Part shown: positions 16,111 to 27,699 of the stretch, piece after piece
How the letters are laid out: every line of letters starts with the position of its first letter
How positions within the stretch are numbered: position 1 is the first letter of the stretch
Assembly (NCBI RefSeq): GCF_023091745.1
Contig: NC_068911.1
Coordinates: forward strand, 165,154,004 to 165,218,003
DNA: 64,000 nucleotides
DNA from: Budorcas taxicolor
Taxonomy: Eukaryota > Chordata > Mammalia > Artiodactyla > Bovidae
Reading direction: 5' to 3'
Made by a program: the position numbers and the translations under genes
Notes under the pieces: model-generated
Databases searched by the model: none
Told to the model about the DNA's origin: nothing
Seen by the model: only the letters and a program-made list of their open reading frames with translations

Positions 16111-16270
16111 CTTTGTCTCCCATAAGAGAAGAAATTCTCCTCGTTGTCTTGAGGCAACAAGGGATGATGTACTGGGTTGGATAAAGCCTCGCAGAGGCCA
16201 CAGCCACATGTGCGGCCTCACAGTCCAGGTTCTGCTGGACGTAATCATCAACCGTGCAGGTCAAGGAAGC
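16106..16270 (-). other. Possible 3'-terminal exon of an unknown minus-strand transcript
   Basis: On the minus strand a frame of 54 codons (motifs VDDYVQQNLD and ASARLYPTQY) ends at a TAA that overlaps a perfect AATAAA poly(A) hexamer (complement 16105-16110). It has no ATG, and upstream the frame is closed by TGA at 16271-16273. A donor-like GGAAG|GTAAGG on the same strand lies near 16350. No homology is recognised. It could be the tail of a noncoding RNA or an old processed pseudogene. Confidence 0.2.
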
Positions 16271-16279
16271 TCATTCTGC

Positions 16280-19200
16280 AGCCCCCGTAACTGTGGCTCT
16301 GGGTGACTATGAGACCTAGGCTGCCCTTACCACACTGCCCCCTTACCTTCCAGGGATGCTCCCTGCCCGGTAGGGCCTCCACAGGGAACCTGACCAAGAA
16401 GCAGAAAGTCCTGCCGGGACTGAATGAGAACACTCCTGGTTTCACCCCGGTTGTGGCATGGCTTATCACAGTATCCAAGGCTTGCAGTCCTTCAGTCTTT
16501 CCACTTCTCATATCTCTAAACACTCGCATCGCCAGTGCTTTCCTGAGGTCATGCTGTTTCAGCTTTTTCTAAGGTTCTTAGAGGGGAGTATAGCCCTATG
16601 GCCCCTGGCAGGCAAGGCTTGGATGGCACGGAAATTCCCAGGAGACTCCTCGTCTACCACCTGAGACCTGGGATTCAGAGGAGCAACAAAGTGAGGAAAT
16701 TGGGTCTCACGCAGCTTAATACAAAAGCCCAGAATTCGCAGCACTGCCCTAAGATGTAGGGATGTCTGTTCTGACTGTCTGCCAGCCACAGGTTCATGGC
16801 GTCTTACATGCATCCAGTGGTACCCAGCTGTGTAACATGTGCCAGGCATGCCAGGTGCTGGATTATAACAACAAATGAGACCCAGACTGGAGTCTAGCAG
16901 CTGTTTCAGAACAATGACAACAGAGTGTGAGAAGCGCTTGGATAGAGTACAGGAGCCTAGCAGAGCGTAAAGCGGAGGCCAACAACAAGCTGGAGGAGGA
17001 GGAGGGTTAGGGAAAGTTTCCAAGAAGTGGCATCTAAACTGGGACCTGAGGATGATGGGAAGTTGCTGGAAGGAAGGTGGGAAAGGATAGTAGAGGCCGA
17101 GAGAAAAGAAAGTACAGGGTAAGGTGATGGCAAACTATGGCCCACGTTTTAGTGGTATAAATACAGGGTTACTGAGACATAGTCACGCCCATTCATTTAT
17201 GTACTGCCTCTGACTGCTCTTGCTTTACACAGCAGAGTGGCATAGTTGTCACAGAGACTCTTTGGCTCACAAAGCTTAAAACATTTACTATCTTGTCCTT
17301 GAAAGAAAAATATTGCTGACTCCTAGAAGTTAGAGAGCTTCTACTGCCCCTTAGGAACATAATGGCTGTAGGGTTGAGGGTGAGAACTCTACAATAAGCA
17401 TCTCACGGCGAGTGCCTCTTCTCTTAGTCATTGTGGATTGATCCGGAAGTAGACACACCTGATTTAAACTGACCTAATCAAATTCTCTCTTCCCAGGAAT
17501 TTGAATCGTGGAATGTGACACCCAGAAATGGAGCTGAGTTATATTAATCCCTGTCAACCTCTGCTGCTGAGGCCCCTGGAGCTACCCTGCTCCTTTCAAA
17601 GACCCATTTATCAATACTCCTTTTGATTCTGAAAGTCCTTGCAATCAATTCCCCAAACTTTTAATTTTCATTTCTTTCAGAATCAGTTTGTTACTTTTCA
17701 AGAAAAGACTTTAACTAAAATGAACAATGAAGAGAGATGAAGTTGGTGGGGTATACAGTCAGCATGGTCCAGTGTATGTATAATAGGACCCACATATGTA
17801 ATTTTGCATTTTCTAGTAGCCACATTTTAAAAATTGAAGTTAGTGAAATTAACATTAACAATGTTTCATTTCACCCAATATAGATAAATATTATCATTTC
17901 AGTATCTAGTCAAGATTTTTAAACTGCTAATGAGATGTTTTACATTCTTCTCTTTGAACCATGTCTTTGAAATATGGGGTGTATTTTACACATATGGCAT
18001 ATCTCAAATAAGACTGGCCGCACTTGGAGTGCTCCATAGCCACAGGAGGCTGGTCGCTTGCATAATGGATAGCACAGATTAAGATATTCAAGGTGATGAA
18101 GGATCTGCTAAGAAGTCCTGGCCTCATTCTGAAAGCAGTGGGCATCCCCTGAAGAGATTCAAATCTAGAAGTAACATGATAAAAAATATATATAACTTTA
18201 GGACGATCACTGTGACTTCCACTTACAGAATGGACAGGAAAGGACTTGAAGCTCGAGGTAGGGAGACCAGTTAGGAGGAGCTGAAGAGAGAATGAGAGGT
18301 AAAGATGTTGATGATAGACTTTGGTGGCAGCAGCTGACATATTAAGATGCAGTCCTTCCCATCACTCCATCTCACATATCTTCCCCTATTCTCTCTGGCA
18401 ACCAAAGAGGCAAATCTATGATCTTTCAGGCATAGTCCCCGGTAGTTATGCCTGCAAAGTGGTCCACAATAGGAGATCAATCAACAGATGTGTCTTTCCT
18501 CCCTCAATGGAATGTCCTCTGAATGCTCCTGCTCGCACCTAACTGCTGATCCTGAAATTTGAAAGACAGGAATATTGGCCCAATCTATGGTAAACTGGAG
18601 GTCCTGTCCTAGGAAGTTTCCAGCAACTCTAAGAAGAGCTTTCTGCTGCATGGGTGAAGGTGGAAAGTTATATTTAACCAGAGTTGTGGTTTTGCTTAGA
18701 GAGTATACATACAACAAATAAAAAAGAGGCAAGGGAGTAGTGGGTGAATGCAAGGGAATGATGATAAAAATAACTATGGAATTTAAGCCGGCATGGGAAT
18801 ATTTAAGAGATATTCATAAAAATTCCAGTTCTCCAACCCCACCCCTTGCTTCTGGACTCTGGGAAGAAATGCACTTTTCTGTCCATTTAAGGCTAGGTGT
18901 GGCCATGTGACTAGTTCTCGCCAATTAGATTACAGACTCTAGATGGAGCATTTAATTGCCAAGACCCTCCAGAGTTCTTTTCCCTCTCACATATTGACCA
19001 ACGTTATTTGAAATGGTGGCTTTTCCATCAGCCTGGGTTTCTCACTATGAAAAGCAGAGTCCTCTGTCGACCAACAATATTCAAGTTGTGTGAGCAGAAA
19101 ATAAACCTTTCTTCATTGTATTAAAGCTTAAAATGCAAGCCTTAAATATAAACCTGAAATATTGGGATTGTTTGTTACTACAGCACCACATAGCCTAGCC

Positions 19201-20095
19201 TGACTGATATAACCAGAAGAGAGGACATTAACAGGGAGGGAGAAAATGCAAAATGAAAGATTAATAGATGTCAGTTCCTGGCACTGAAGATTGATGGAGT
19301 CACAATAGGAGAGAGGAGAACGAGGTATTGTTAGAGCGTTAAATTCATGGCAAGGTCTAGGACAAGATCTCTGAAGCAAGCAACTGAGAGAACGATGTCA
19401 GGAGGATCATCTCCGTCTGTATTGAAACTGTCAAAGATGAAGACAGAAATAACGTCGAAGAGGGTTAACAGGCAGAAGCCAAAATTCTTATTGCTTCTCT
19501 TCCTGCAAGGAAGATATGAATGCCATGAAGGCAAAGACTTCTGTGCTCACACATGTCCCCAGTGCCCGGGACAGCACCTGCCGCAGGGAAGACACTTACT
19601 ATATACTTGCTGAATGAATGAGCAGAAGAAGGGGAGAATAGTACACCATACGTTTTGACAAATAAATTTAATTCAGGGAAGAGAGCACTTTCCAGTTCTT
19701 ACTCCTTTGATTCTGTGTTTTTCTGCAATACCTTTCCCCCAGACCACAGTGGCTGTTCTCTTTGTCCACGAGTCTGCTTGTTGATCCATCTTCTTGTTGC
19801 CAGAAATCTCAAGGAGCTACTTCTTAAACTTATCCCCAGAGGCTTGCATGCTGGCAACTCTAGCTAATACCATCCCCCGTGTTACAAAACACCAGTGTTA
19901 TTTTCTCCTCCACCTTCTCCCTCATTGTTCATCCAACTTCATTGCCAAATATCTTTTGTTTACTTCCAGACCTATCTCAGATCCATCCCCCCCTACAGCC
20001 AATGCCCCAATCCAGATTCTCATTATCTCTTCCCTGGCCTAGAACAAGTATCCCCTCCTAATCAGCCTACTTTCTGTTTGCTTCTAATCCCTGTC
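16280..20095. other. Intergenic, no gene seen
   Basis: Mostly AT-rich unique sequence with old, diverged repeat remnants, for example about 18830-19210, which has a degenerate 'aataaacctttcttcattgtatt' stretch like the end of an old mammalian interspersed repeat. No exon with family resemblance was found on either strand. Confidence 0.5.
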
Positions 20096-20850
20096 TATTA
20101 TCTAGTTATCTACTGCTGCATTAAAATTACCTTAAATTTTTTGTTAAAACTTAAAGCCACAAATATTTATTATCTCGAAGTTTCTGTGGGTCAGGAATCT
20201 GGGCACGGCTTAGGGGGTGCCTCTGGCTCAGGGTCTCTCACATGACTGCCGGCAAGTGTTGACCAGGGCTACAGTCATCCCAGTGTTCACCTGGAGGAGG
20301 ATCCAACTTCAAGCCCAGTAATGGCTATCAGAAGCCCTCAAGTCTTTGTTATTGGACAGAGACATCCATTTCTGGACACCTAAACCTCTCCATAGGACAG
20401 CTTGTAACGTGGAAGATGTCTTCCCCAAGAGCAAGTGAGCAAGTGAGTAAGTAAAGTAGCTCAGTCGTGTCCGACTCTTTGCAACCCCGTGGACTGTAGC
20501 CCACTAGGCTCCTCTGTCCATGGAATTCTCCAGGCAAGAATACTGGAGTGGGTTGCCATTTCCTTCTCCAGGGGATCTTCCCAACCCAGGGATCGAACCC
20601 GGGTCTCCTGCATTGCAGGCAGACGATTTATCCTCTGAGCCACCAGCGAAGCCCCAGGGTGTCAAAGACAGAAGCTACAGGTTTTTTGTTGTAATTTAAT
20701 CTCAGAAGTGGTAACCCATCACTTCTAACATAGTCTGTTCATTAGAATGGAATCAACAAGCCCAGTCCATACTCAAGGAGAGAGAATCATAGCAGGGTGT
20801 GAATACTGAAGTTTGAGGTCATTGGGGACATCTTGGAGACTGCATACCAC
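20095..20850 (+). repeat. Old mammalian repeat split by a Bov-tA SINE
   Basis: The two arms 20095-20450 and 20657-20850 read as one ancestral element. The left arm has 'ttattatctcgaagtttctgtgggtcaggaatc' and 'ggctcagggtctctcac'; the right arm has 'taatctcagaagtg' and 'cccatcacttct'. I recognise the pattern as a common ancient repeat but cannot name the subfamily with confidence. Confidence 0.55.
20452..20656 (-). mobile_element. Bov-tA SINE nested in an older repeat
   Basis: A reverse complement Bov-tA: AGCTCAGTCGTGTCCGACTC at the left, TTGCCATTTCCTTCTCCAGG in the middle, the reversed tRNA box GGGATCGAACCCGGGTC, and GCCACCAGCGAAGCCCC at the right end. Confidence 0.95.
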
Positions 20851-21384
20851 AACCTCTTCACTGCCTCTAATGAGCCACCTAAAGTGCAAAGCTGATTTCT
20901 TCTCTCCCTTTCCCAGAAATTTCTGTTAACTTGCCAGCACTACCACATTGCCTTTCATAATATGGCTCAGTCGCTGTTGCATTCTCATCTTCCAGTTCCT
21001 GAGAAAGTGCACAGAATTATTGCACCACTATCCCTTTACACACCATTTCCCTGGTTTGGAAAACTTCCCTCAGTCTTCCCAGGCTTTTCTACCTGGCCAG
21101 CTCCTACTTTTCCACCAAGGTTTCTGCTTCCATCCACTGCTTCTGCCAGGCCCACCCTAACTCTAGCAGGCAGTTTCAGCTATCACTAACCAGACCTCGC
21201 TTGCAACCCTCTGTTTCCCACTAACACACAACTTACCACACCAAGTTATAATTGTTTCCATTTGGATCTCTCACAGGATCTCAGATTCAACACATTCAGA
21301 AGTTCATTTCTGCTGACTTTTATATCAGTGAGATTTAGCAGGAGTGGATCTTGCAGGCTCACCATCTTCAATGGAGATGTATGC

Positions 21385-21578
21385 CAGTGAAAAGTGTTAG
21401 TTGCTCAGTCGTGTCCAACTCTTTGCGACCCCACGGTCTGTCCATGGAATTCTCCAGACAAGAATACTGGAGTGGGTTGCCATTCCCTTCTCCAAGGAAT
21501 CTTCCCAACTTGGGGATCAAACCCGGGTCTCCTGCATTGTGCGTAGATTCTTTGCCATCTGAACTACCAGGGAAGTCC
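21385..21578 (-). mobile_element. Bov-tA SINE
   Basis: A reverse complement copy from GTTGCTCAGTCGTGTCCAAC to CTACCAGGGAAGTCC, with the reversed tRNA box GGGATCAAACCCGGGTC. It has a small internal deletion in the Bov-A part (the 'gactgtagcc...ggctcct' block is missing). Confidence 0.93.
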
Positions 21579-21619
21579 ATCTTCAGTGGAGATGTACAGA
21601 ACACGTTATAAAACCTCAC

Positions 21620-22369
21620 CATCTTGACTGGTGTTATTCAAATGCCCAGAGAGCAGTCATGTGGTTATGGGGTCTTACTAAATAAATACCTGTGGGGCTC
21701 CTAAGACAATCATGGTCCCCACAGGATTCCACAGGAAGAGGGCTGGGTGAGTATGATTGAGAAGTTCCTCCAGAGTGGGCAGAGCTGCTTCCCTACCTAC
21801 CTCCACTAGTACTTAACACTATCTATTCTAGACAAGTTACTTCATTTCAAAGTCTCCGTTTCCTATTTTTTAAATGGAGGTCACCTAAGTGGTTCCTATG
21901 GTGACCACGGATCATTTGCTGTTCTGAGTATTTTAAGCATGCTAACTTATTTAATCCTCAGAATTGGGGTATGAGATAGGTGTATTATTTCATTTTACAG
22001 ATGCACAGGAAACACAGGTAATAACTGCTTAGGATTCCAGGATTCCAACACAGGCACTGAGGAATCGGCGTTCCTGTTATAATATCCACTTCACAGGCTT
22101 GCGAGGGTTAAATGAAAAGATGAGAGTGAAGGGGTAGGGCAGAGCATGGCACACAGTGAGTATCGTTTTGAAAGGTAAAACACATTGGCCTGCAAGTCAG
22201 GAATTCATTCAAAGCCCGTGATTTTTTGCGTGAATTCATCAGGCGTCTCCTCTAGGCAGTGAAATGGATGAATGGGGAGGATACTGAGGACAAGCCTCCC
22301 AAGATCAATAAAGCTCTCACGTCCGGTTACTCATGGATACTCCTATTTTGCAAGGCGAAGTGTAAGTAG
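21620..22369. other. Intergenic, no gene seen
   Basis: Unique sequence with MIR-like remnants at about 21940-22050 (TTAATCCTCAGAATTG, TTTTACAGATGCACAGG). No coding signal. Confidence 0.5.
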
Positions 22370-22930
22370 CTGGTGGGCAGAAGCCCACTTCCGGTGTTAC
22401 TGCGGGCTTTTCTAGCCGAGCAGGGGCCCGGCTGCACCTTTGCCTGCCTGCTGCGTCTCGGGAGGACCCCTTGCCGGTGGAGGCCCTCCCTCGGCAAAGG
22501 TTCGATTTTCCATTCGTGGAGGCTGCGAGCTCCGTCTGTGTTGTCCTTCAACCAATGGACTCGGCTGTCTGTTCTCGCTGTTCGGTAAAGTCTTCCTCCG
22601 CTCAGGCAGGGGGCGCCAGAGCTCGGGGGGCGGGCTCGAAACCTGGGAGGCTCTCTGACACGAAAGTGACGTCACGACGCCGGAAATCCGCGTCCCCGGG
22701 GCCTTGGCTTGTGCAGGGAGCCGAGCGAGGAAGGCTAGTTTAGACGGTGTTTAAAGGCATCGTTTCCACTCGGGATAGACTCGGAGACTTAGATGAGAAA
22801 AGTGAGCTTCTAGAGGCAGGGATTGGTTCATATTCCAGCGAGAACCTCTCCCAGGACCAGCGCGCTTCCCACGCGACTCCTCGGAGCGGGGAGGGACGTC
22901 CTCGGGGTGGTTTGCTCCACCTGAGAAGTC
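22370..22930. promoter_or_regulatory. Isolated CpG-rich block, candidate orphan promoter
   Basis: GC-rich with many CpG dinucleotides, in sharp contrast to both flanks. It contains a perfect cAMP response element TGACGTCA at 22667-22674 and an ETS-like CCGGAAA at 22680-22686, with GC-box-like GGGGGGCGGGC at about 22625. These are usual ingredients of a TATA-less housekeeping or bidirectional promoter. It lies about 15 kb past the TRIM62 3' end and 5 kb before the AZIN2 3' end, so it is neither gene's own promoter. It could start an unannotated noncoding RNA in either direction or be an intergenic enhancer. Short open frames across it (about 87-90 codons on both strands) look like by-products of high GC. 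Confidence 0.5.
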
Positions 22931-23011
22931 CCTAAGGCAAGTGTCTCTGGAATACACCCATTGCACAGATGGGGAATACGAGCCCAGAGAGAGACAGTGA
23001 CTTGCACGGTC

Positions 23012-23176
23012 GGGTTGCCGGATTGAGCAGCTAAAATGCAGGACGCCCAGTTAAAGGTGAAGTTCAGATAAACAACAGTGTTAGCCCATGGGTCATACGT
23101 TTACTGAAAAAGTAGCCGTCGTTTTTCTGAATTCAGCTTTAACTGGGCGTCCTATATTTTACATGGTAATCCTACC
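23012..23176. mobile_element. MER53-like palindromic DNA transposon
   Basis: The left arm (GGGTTGCCGG ... GGACGCCCAGTTAAA) is repeated inverted in the right arm (TTTAACTGGGCGTCC ... GGTAATCCTACCC), making a hairpin-like, nonautonomous element about 165 bp long. The pattern matches the mammalian MER53 family as I remember it. Confidence 0.6.
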
Positions 23177-23435
23177 CCAAGGTCACCCAGCTGAGTGGAA
23201 GAGCAGAAAGAGCTACTGAGATATCTTGTATCCCTCCCCACCTACGATTCACTAGTATGTGGACCCGGGCTTCTCCTGGGTTATAATTCTGGAAGCCTGC
23301 AGGGTCCCTAGTCTTTTCCAGTTAGTGGTCTGCCCTTAGCGGGATCTAGGCTGCTGTTCAGGAGCTGAGGAGAAGGGCCTAGATATTCCTGCCTCGAGGT
23401 TCAGGGATAAACCCCTGCCATCCCATTCTCCAAGA

Positions 23436-24000
23436 TTCGGTTCGGTCGCTCAGTCGTGTCCAACTCTTTGCGACCCCATGAATCGCAGCACGCCAGGCCT
23501 CCCTGTCCATCACCAACTCCTGGAGTTTACCCAAACTCATGTCCATCGAGTCGGTGATGCTATCCAGCCATCTCATCCTCTGTCGTCCCCTTCTCCTCCT
23601 GCCCCCAATCCCTCCCAGCATCAGGGTCTTTTCCAATGAGTCAACTCTTCGCATGATGTGGCCACAGTATCGGAGTTTCAGCCTCAGCATCAGTCCTTCC
23701 AGTGAACACCCAGGACTGATCTCCTTGCAGTCCAAGGGACTCTCAAGAGTCTCCAACACCACGGTTCAAAAGCGTCAATTCTTCGGCACTCAGCTTTCTT
23801 CACAGTCCAACTCTCACATCCATATATGACCACTGGAAAAACCATAGCCTTGACTAAATGGACCTTTGTTGGCAAAGTAATGTCTCTGCTTTTTAATATG
23901 CTATCTAGGTTGGTCATAACTTTTCTTCCAAGGAGTAAGCATCTTTTAATTTCATGGCTGCAATCACCATCTGTAGTGATTTTGGAGCCCAAGAAATTTA
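23436..24000 (-). mobile_element. BovB LINE, 3' fragment
   Basis: The reverse complement of the BovB 3' end, starting TTCGGTTCGGTCGCTCAGTC. On the minus strand it encodes degraded stretches of the C-terminal part, such as GGRRRRGRQRMRWLDSI and VMDREAWRAAIHGVAKS. It is 5' truncated just beyond the GSKITTDGD block. Confidence 0.93.
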
Positions 24001-24338
24001 TTCAAAAAACGCTAAGCACTTAGTTGGTGTCCAGCACTGACTCAGGCTCCAGATGATATTGGCAAGTATGAAAAACATTCCCTCTTTGTGTAATTGACAG
24101 ATTTGCAGGGAGACAAGAAGAAAAATTACAATGCACTATGATCAACAGTTCTTTAATATGGGTGAATACAGAGCAGTGAAAGTGCAGAGATACAATTCCC
24201 AGGCATAGAGTAAAAGAAAAGGGATATATCCAAGCTGAGACGTGAAAGATTTGTTCAACTTATATGTTGGACATTCGTGTGTAGGGTAGTGTTTTAGGTG
24301 CTAGGAACATGGCAACAAAAATAAACATCTCTCTGCCC

Positions 24339-24348
24339 TTAAGAGCTT
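24339..24348 (+). repeat. Target-site duplication, left copy
   Basis: The 10-mer TTAAGAGCTT directly precedes the BovB copy at 24349-25496. The same 10-mer is at 25497-25506. Confidence 0.75.
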
Positions 24349-25496
24349 CAGTTCAGCTCAGTCGCTCAGTCGCGTCCAACTCTGTGACCCCATGGACTGC
24401 AGCACGCCAGGCTTCTCTGTCCATCACCAACTCCTGGAGCCTACTCAAACTCATGTCCATCGCGGTCGGTGATACCATCCGACCATCTCATCCTCTGTCA
24501 TCCCCTTCTGTCTTCAGTCTTTGAGAGCATCAGGGTCTTTTCCAATGAGTCGGTTCTTTGCATCAAGTGGCCAAAGTATTGGCGCTTCAGCTTCAGCATC
24601 AGTCCTGCCAATGAATATTCAGGACTGATCTCCTTTAGGATGGACTGGTTGGATCTCCTTGCAGTCCAAGGGACTCTCAAGAGTCTTCTCCAACACCACA
24701 GTTCAAAAGCATCAATTCTTCGGCGTTCAGCTTTATAGTCCAACTCTCACATCCATACATGACTACCAGAAAAACCATAGCCTTGACTAGACAGACCTTT
24801 GTTGGCAAAGTAATGTCTTCGCTTTTTATATGCTGTCTAGGTTGCTCATAACTTTTCTTCCAAGGAGCAAGCATATTTAATGGCCACAGTCACCATCTGC
24901 AGTGATTTTGGAGCCCCCCAAAATAAAGTCTGTTACTATTTCCATTGTTTCCCCATCTATTTGCCTTGAAGTGATGGGACCAGATGCCATGATCTTAGTT
25001 TTCTGAATGCTGAGTTTTAAGCCAGCTTTTTCACTCTCCTCTTTCATTTTCATCAAGAGGCTCTTTAGTTCTGCCCTGAGTGTGGAGTCATCTGCCTCTC
25101 AGGTTATTGATTATTTCTCCCCACAATCTTGATTTTCCAGCTTGTGCTTCATCCAGCGTTTCTCATGATGTACTCTGTATAAGTTAAATACACAGGGTGA
25201 CAATATACAACCTTGACGTACTCCTTTCCTGATTTGGAACCAGTCTGTTGTTCCATGTCCAGTTCTAACTTGCTTCTTGACCTGCATACAGATTTCTCAG
25301 GAGGCAGGTCAGGTGATCTGGTATTCCCATCTCTTGAAGAATCTTCCACAGTTTGTTGTGATCCACACAGTCAAAGGCTTTGGTGTAGTTAATAAAGCCA
25401 AAGTAGATGTTTTTCTGGCACTCTTGCTTTTTTTGATGATCCAACAGATGTTGGCAATTTGATTTCTGGCTCCTCAGCCTTTTCAAAATTTTAGAA
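24349..25496 (-). mobile_element. BovB LINE, 5' truncated and internally decayed
   Basis: A reverse complement BovB from the 3' terminus (CAGTTCAGCTCAGTCGCTCA) through the C-terminal coding region into the reverse transcriptase (motifs FDCVDHNKLW and IPDHLTCLLRNLYAGQE on the minus strand). Several frameshifts and small deletions break it, including loss around the YADD block. It is flanked by a perfect 10-bp direct repeat. Confidence 0.92.
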
Positions 25497-25506
25497 TTAA
25501 GAGCTT
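25497..25506 (+). repeat. Target-site duplication, right copy
   Basis: TTAAGAGCTT, identical to 24339-24348. Confidence 0.75.
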
Positions 25507-27699
25507 AATTCTAATTAAATGTATGTCAGATGATGAGTTATGGGGAGTGGGAGGAGGTAAGACTATGGAGGGGATCATGGGATGGTGGGGTGGGGTGGGA
25601 GTGTTACAGTTGTAACAGTGGTCAGGAAGGCCTCACTGAGAAGGTGGCATCTGAGCAAAGATCTGAAGGTGTGAGGGAGAGAGATCAGAGAGCTATTGGG
25701 GTTATAAGGAAATGCACCTGGCATGTCAGAGGAAGACAGGGAAATAATGAACTGCCTCCAATGGGATAGCTTTCTCAGGGATTTTCAGTGGCAACTGTGA
25801 CTGTGTTTCTTGCCTTAAATGTTACCTTTAGAATCTACTTTCTGTAAAATGTGACCACCACCCCCCCACACACACATAATTAGATGGGAGGGGCACTTTG
25901 AACAGGGTGTACAGAAAAGGCCTTCCTGATGCGCTCTTTAAGATGGGAATGAGTCAGCCCTGGAAAGCTGGAAGAAATGCAGTTTAGGCAGAGGGAACAG
26001 CAAGGGCAAAGGCCTGGAAGCAGAAAAGAATTCCAATAAACGTGAGGAACTGAAAAGAGGCCAAACAGGCTAAAGAGTTTTCTGCAGCAGATTGACAAGA
26101 CTGGATTCATATTTCAAAAAGATCCCTCTGTTAGAAGCCTACGTTGAATAATTTTGCAGGTTAAGTTTACACAGGCTTAGCTACTCATCCGCTAGGTGCC
26201 AGGATGAGGGTTTAAAATGGAACAAAGGGTTGACTGGAAACGCCCATCCTGTTGCCTTCCCTATGGTCCCTTTGCAGCTGGAATGAGCTGGCTTGGGCAG
26301 ATGGGTTTCCTAAAGGGAGAGGGGTGGACGGGGTGGGTGACACCCAGAGAGGCACCATCTTCCTCCTGAGCAGGGGTGCACAGAGGGGACAACTTGTGTC
26401 TTTTGGACCCCCTGGCAGGACCTGCCTTAAACAGGCTGGGGGTGAAGGAAGTGGATGCTACCTCCAGGTCTCCCTCTGCCCCCTGTGAATAAGCTTTCAT
26501 TTATCCTCTCAAAGGTCTTACCATGCTTCTGCTCCAGAGGCATGTAGGGCTCCCTACTGCCTGCAGAATTAAGTTCAGACTCCTTGCTTTGTTGTTCAGA
26601 TTTGTAGGACTGAGCCCTTAACCTGTGGGATCTGATTCTATCTCACTCTAGGTAGGTAGTGTCAGAACTGAGTGGAGTTGTGGGACACCCAGCTGTTGTC
26701 AGAGAATTGTTTGGTGGTGTAGGGGGAAAAAAGCACACATTGTACCAGGCTTACCCAGGAAGAAGCTCAATTTAGAATTATCTAGACCAGGCAAATCCAC
26801 AGAGGTGGAAAATAGTTAAGTGGGTACCAGAGGCTGGGGGAAAGGGAGAATGGGGAGTGAGTGTGAATTAACGCAGTTTCTTTTTGAGGTAATGGACATG
26901 TTCTAGAATTAGATAGTGGTGATGGTTGCACAGACTCTGTGAATATACTAAAACCCACTGACTTCTACACTTTGAAAGGGTGAGTTTTAGGGAATATGAA
27001 TTATATTTTTTTTAATTGCAAAAGAAAAATCTCTAGGATCACCCATTAACATCTGGGGGAACTCTAAAATCTGAACTCCTTTGCTAAGCAGCTCACACAC
27101 CCCACGCGCAGTTTTGTGATCCTAACAATGTGAAGTCCTGACGAGAACTGCCCAACTGAGGAGCCGTGGGCCTCAGGGCCCTTGACGTTGGATGCGGCAG
27201 CAGTCTATGGCCAACCATGTGCTAACAGTCACTGCCTGAGTAAGCAAAACCAGCCATGTATCTGTATTGCTCCGACTGCCTTGCTGACATGCAAGGAGAG
27301 GACAGGTAGGGGATCTCCTTAGAACCTCCCAGGTATCCACCTCTTCACTCTTCGTCTTTGGTAGGAACTCCCAGAAGCTGTGTCAAATATTCGATTGCCC
27401 CCACTTTAGGCCAGGACTTAAGCTGGGTATTGAGGACACCCAGAGACACCTCCTCAGCCATGAGCTGCAGCTCCAGTGCTACAGGGAGGCAACCCTGACC
27501 CCCACCCCAACTCCTGATGGCTCTGCCTTCCTCATGATGCGAGCGTGGAAGCTCGGGAAAACAAGAGAGGTGAATCAGAGAAGCTGGGTGCCAGTAGGGG
27601 AGGCCCACACTGCAGCGTGAGGTTATCATTGTAGGATGGGGAAGTCTCAGCCCTGGCCTAACCCAGGCTGCTTTGTGAACTGAACTGCCGATTGCACTG
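25507..27699. other. Intergenic up to the AZIN2 3' end
   Basis: Unique and old-repeat sequence. A C-tract with (CA)n is at about 25859-25876 and an L1 3'-end remnant at about 26790-27030. No coding signal. Open frames on both strands at 26252-26500 overlap each other and resemble nothing I know. Confidence 0.5.
26790..27030 (+). mobile_element. L1 3'-end remnant
   Basis: The stretch has the usual order of an L1 tail: 'taccagaggctggggg', 'aatggggag', 'gtggtgatggttgcacag', 'tgtgaatatactaaa', 'cactttgaaa', then an A/T-rich end. It is diverged and carries no coding sequence. Confidence 0.65.

Noticed and set aside
22412..22743. Overlapping 70-90 codon frames in the CpG-rich block
   Set aside because: Open on both strands at once because of high GC; no family likeness and no splice context.
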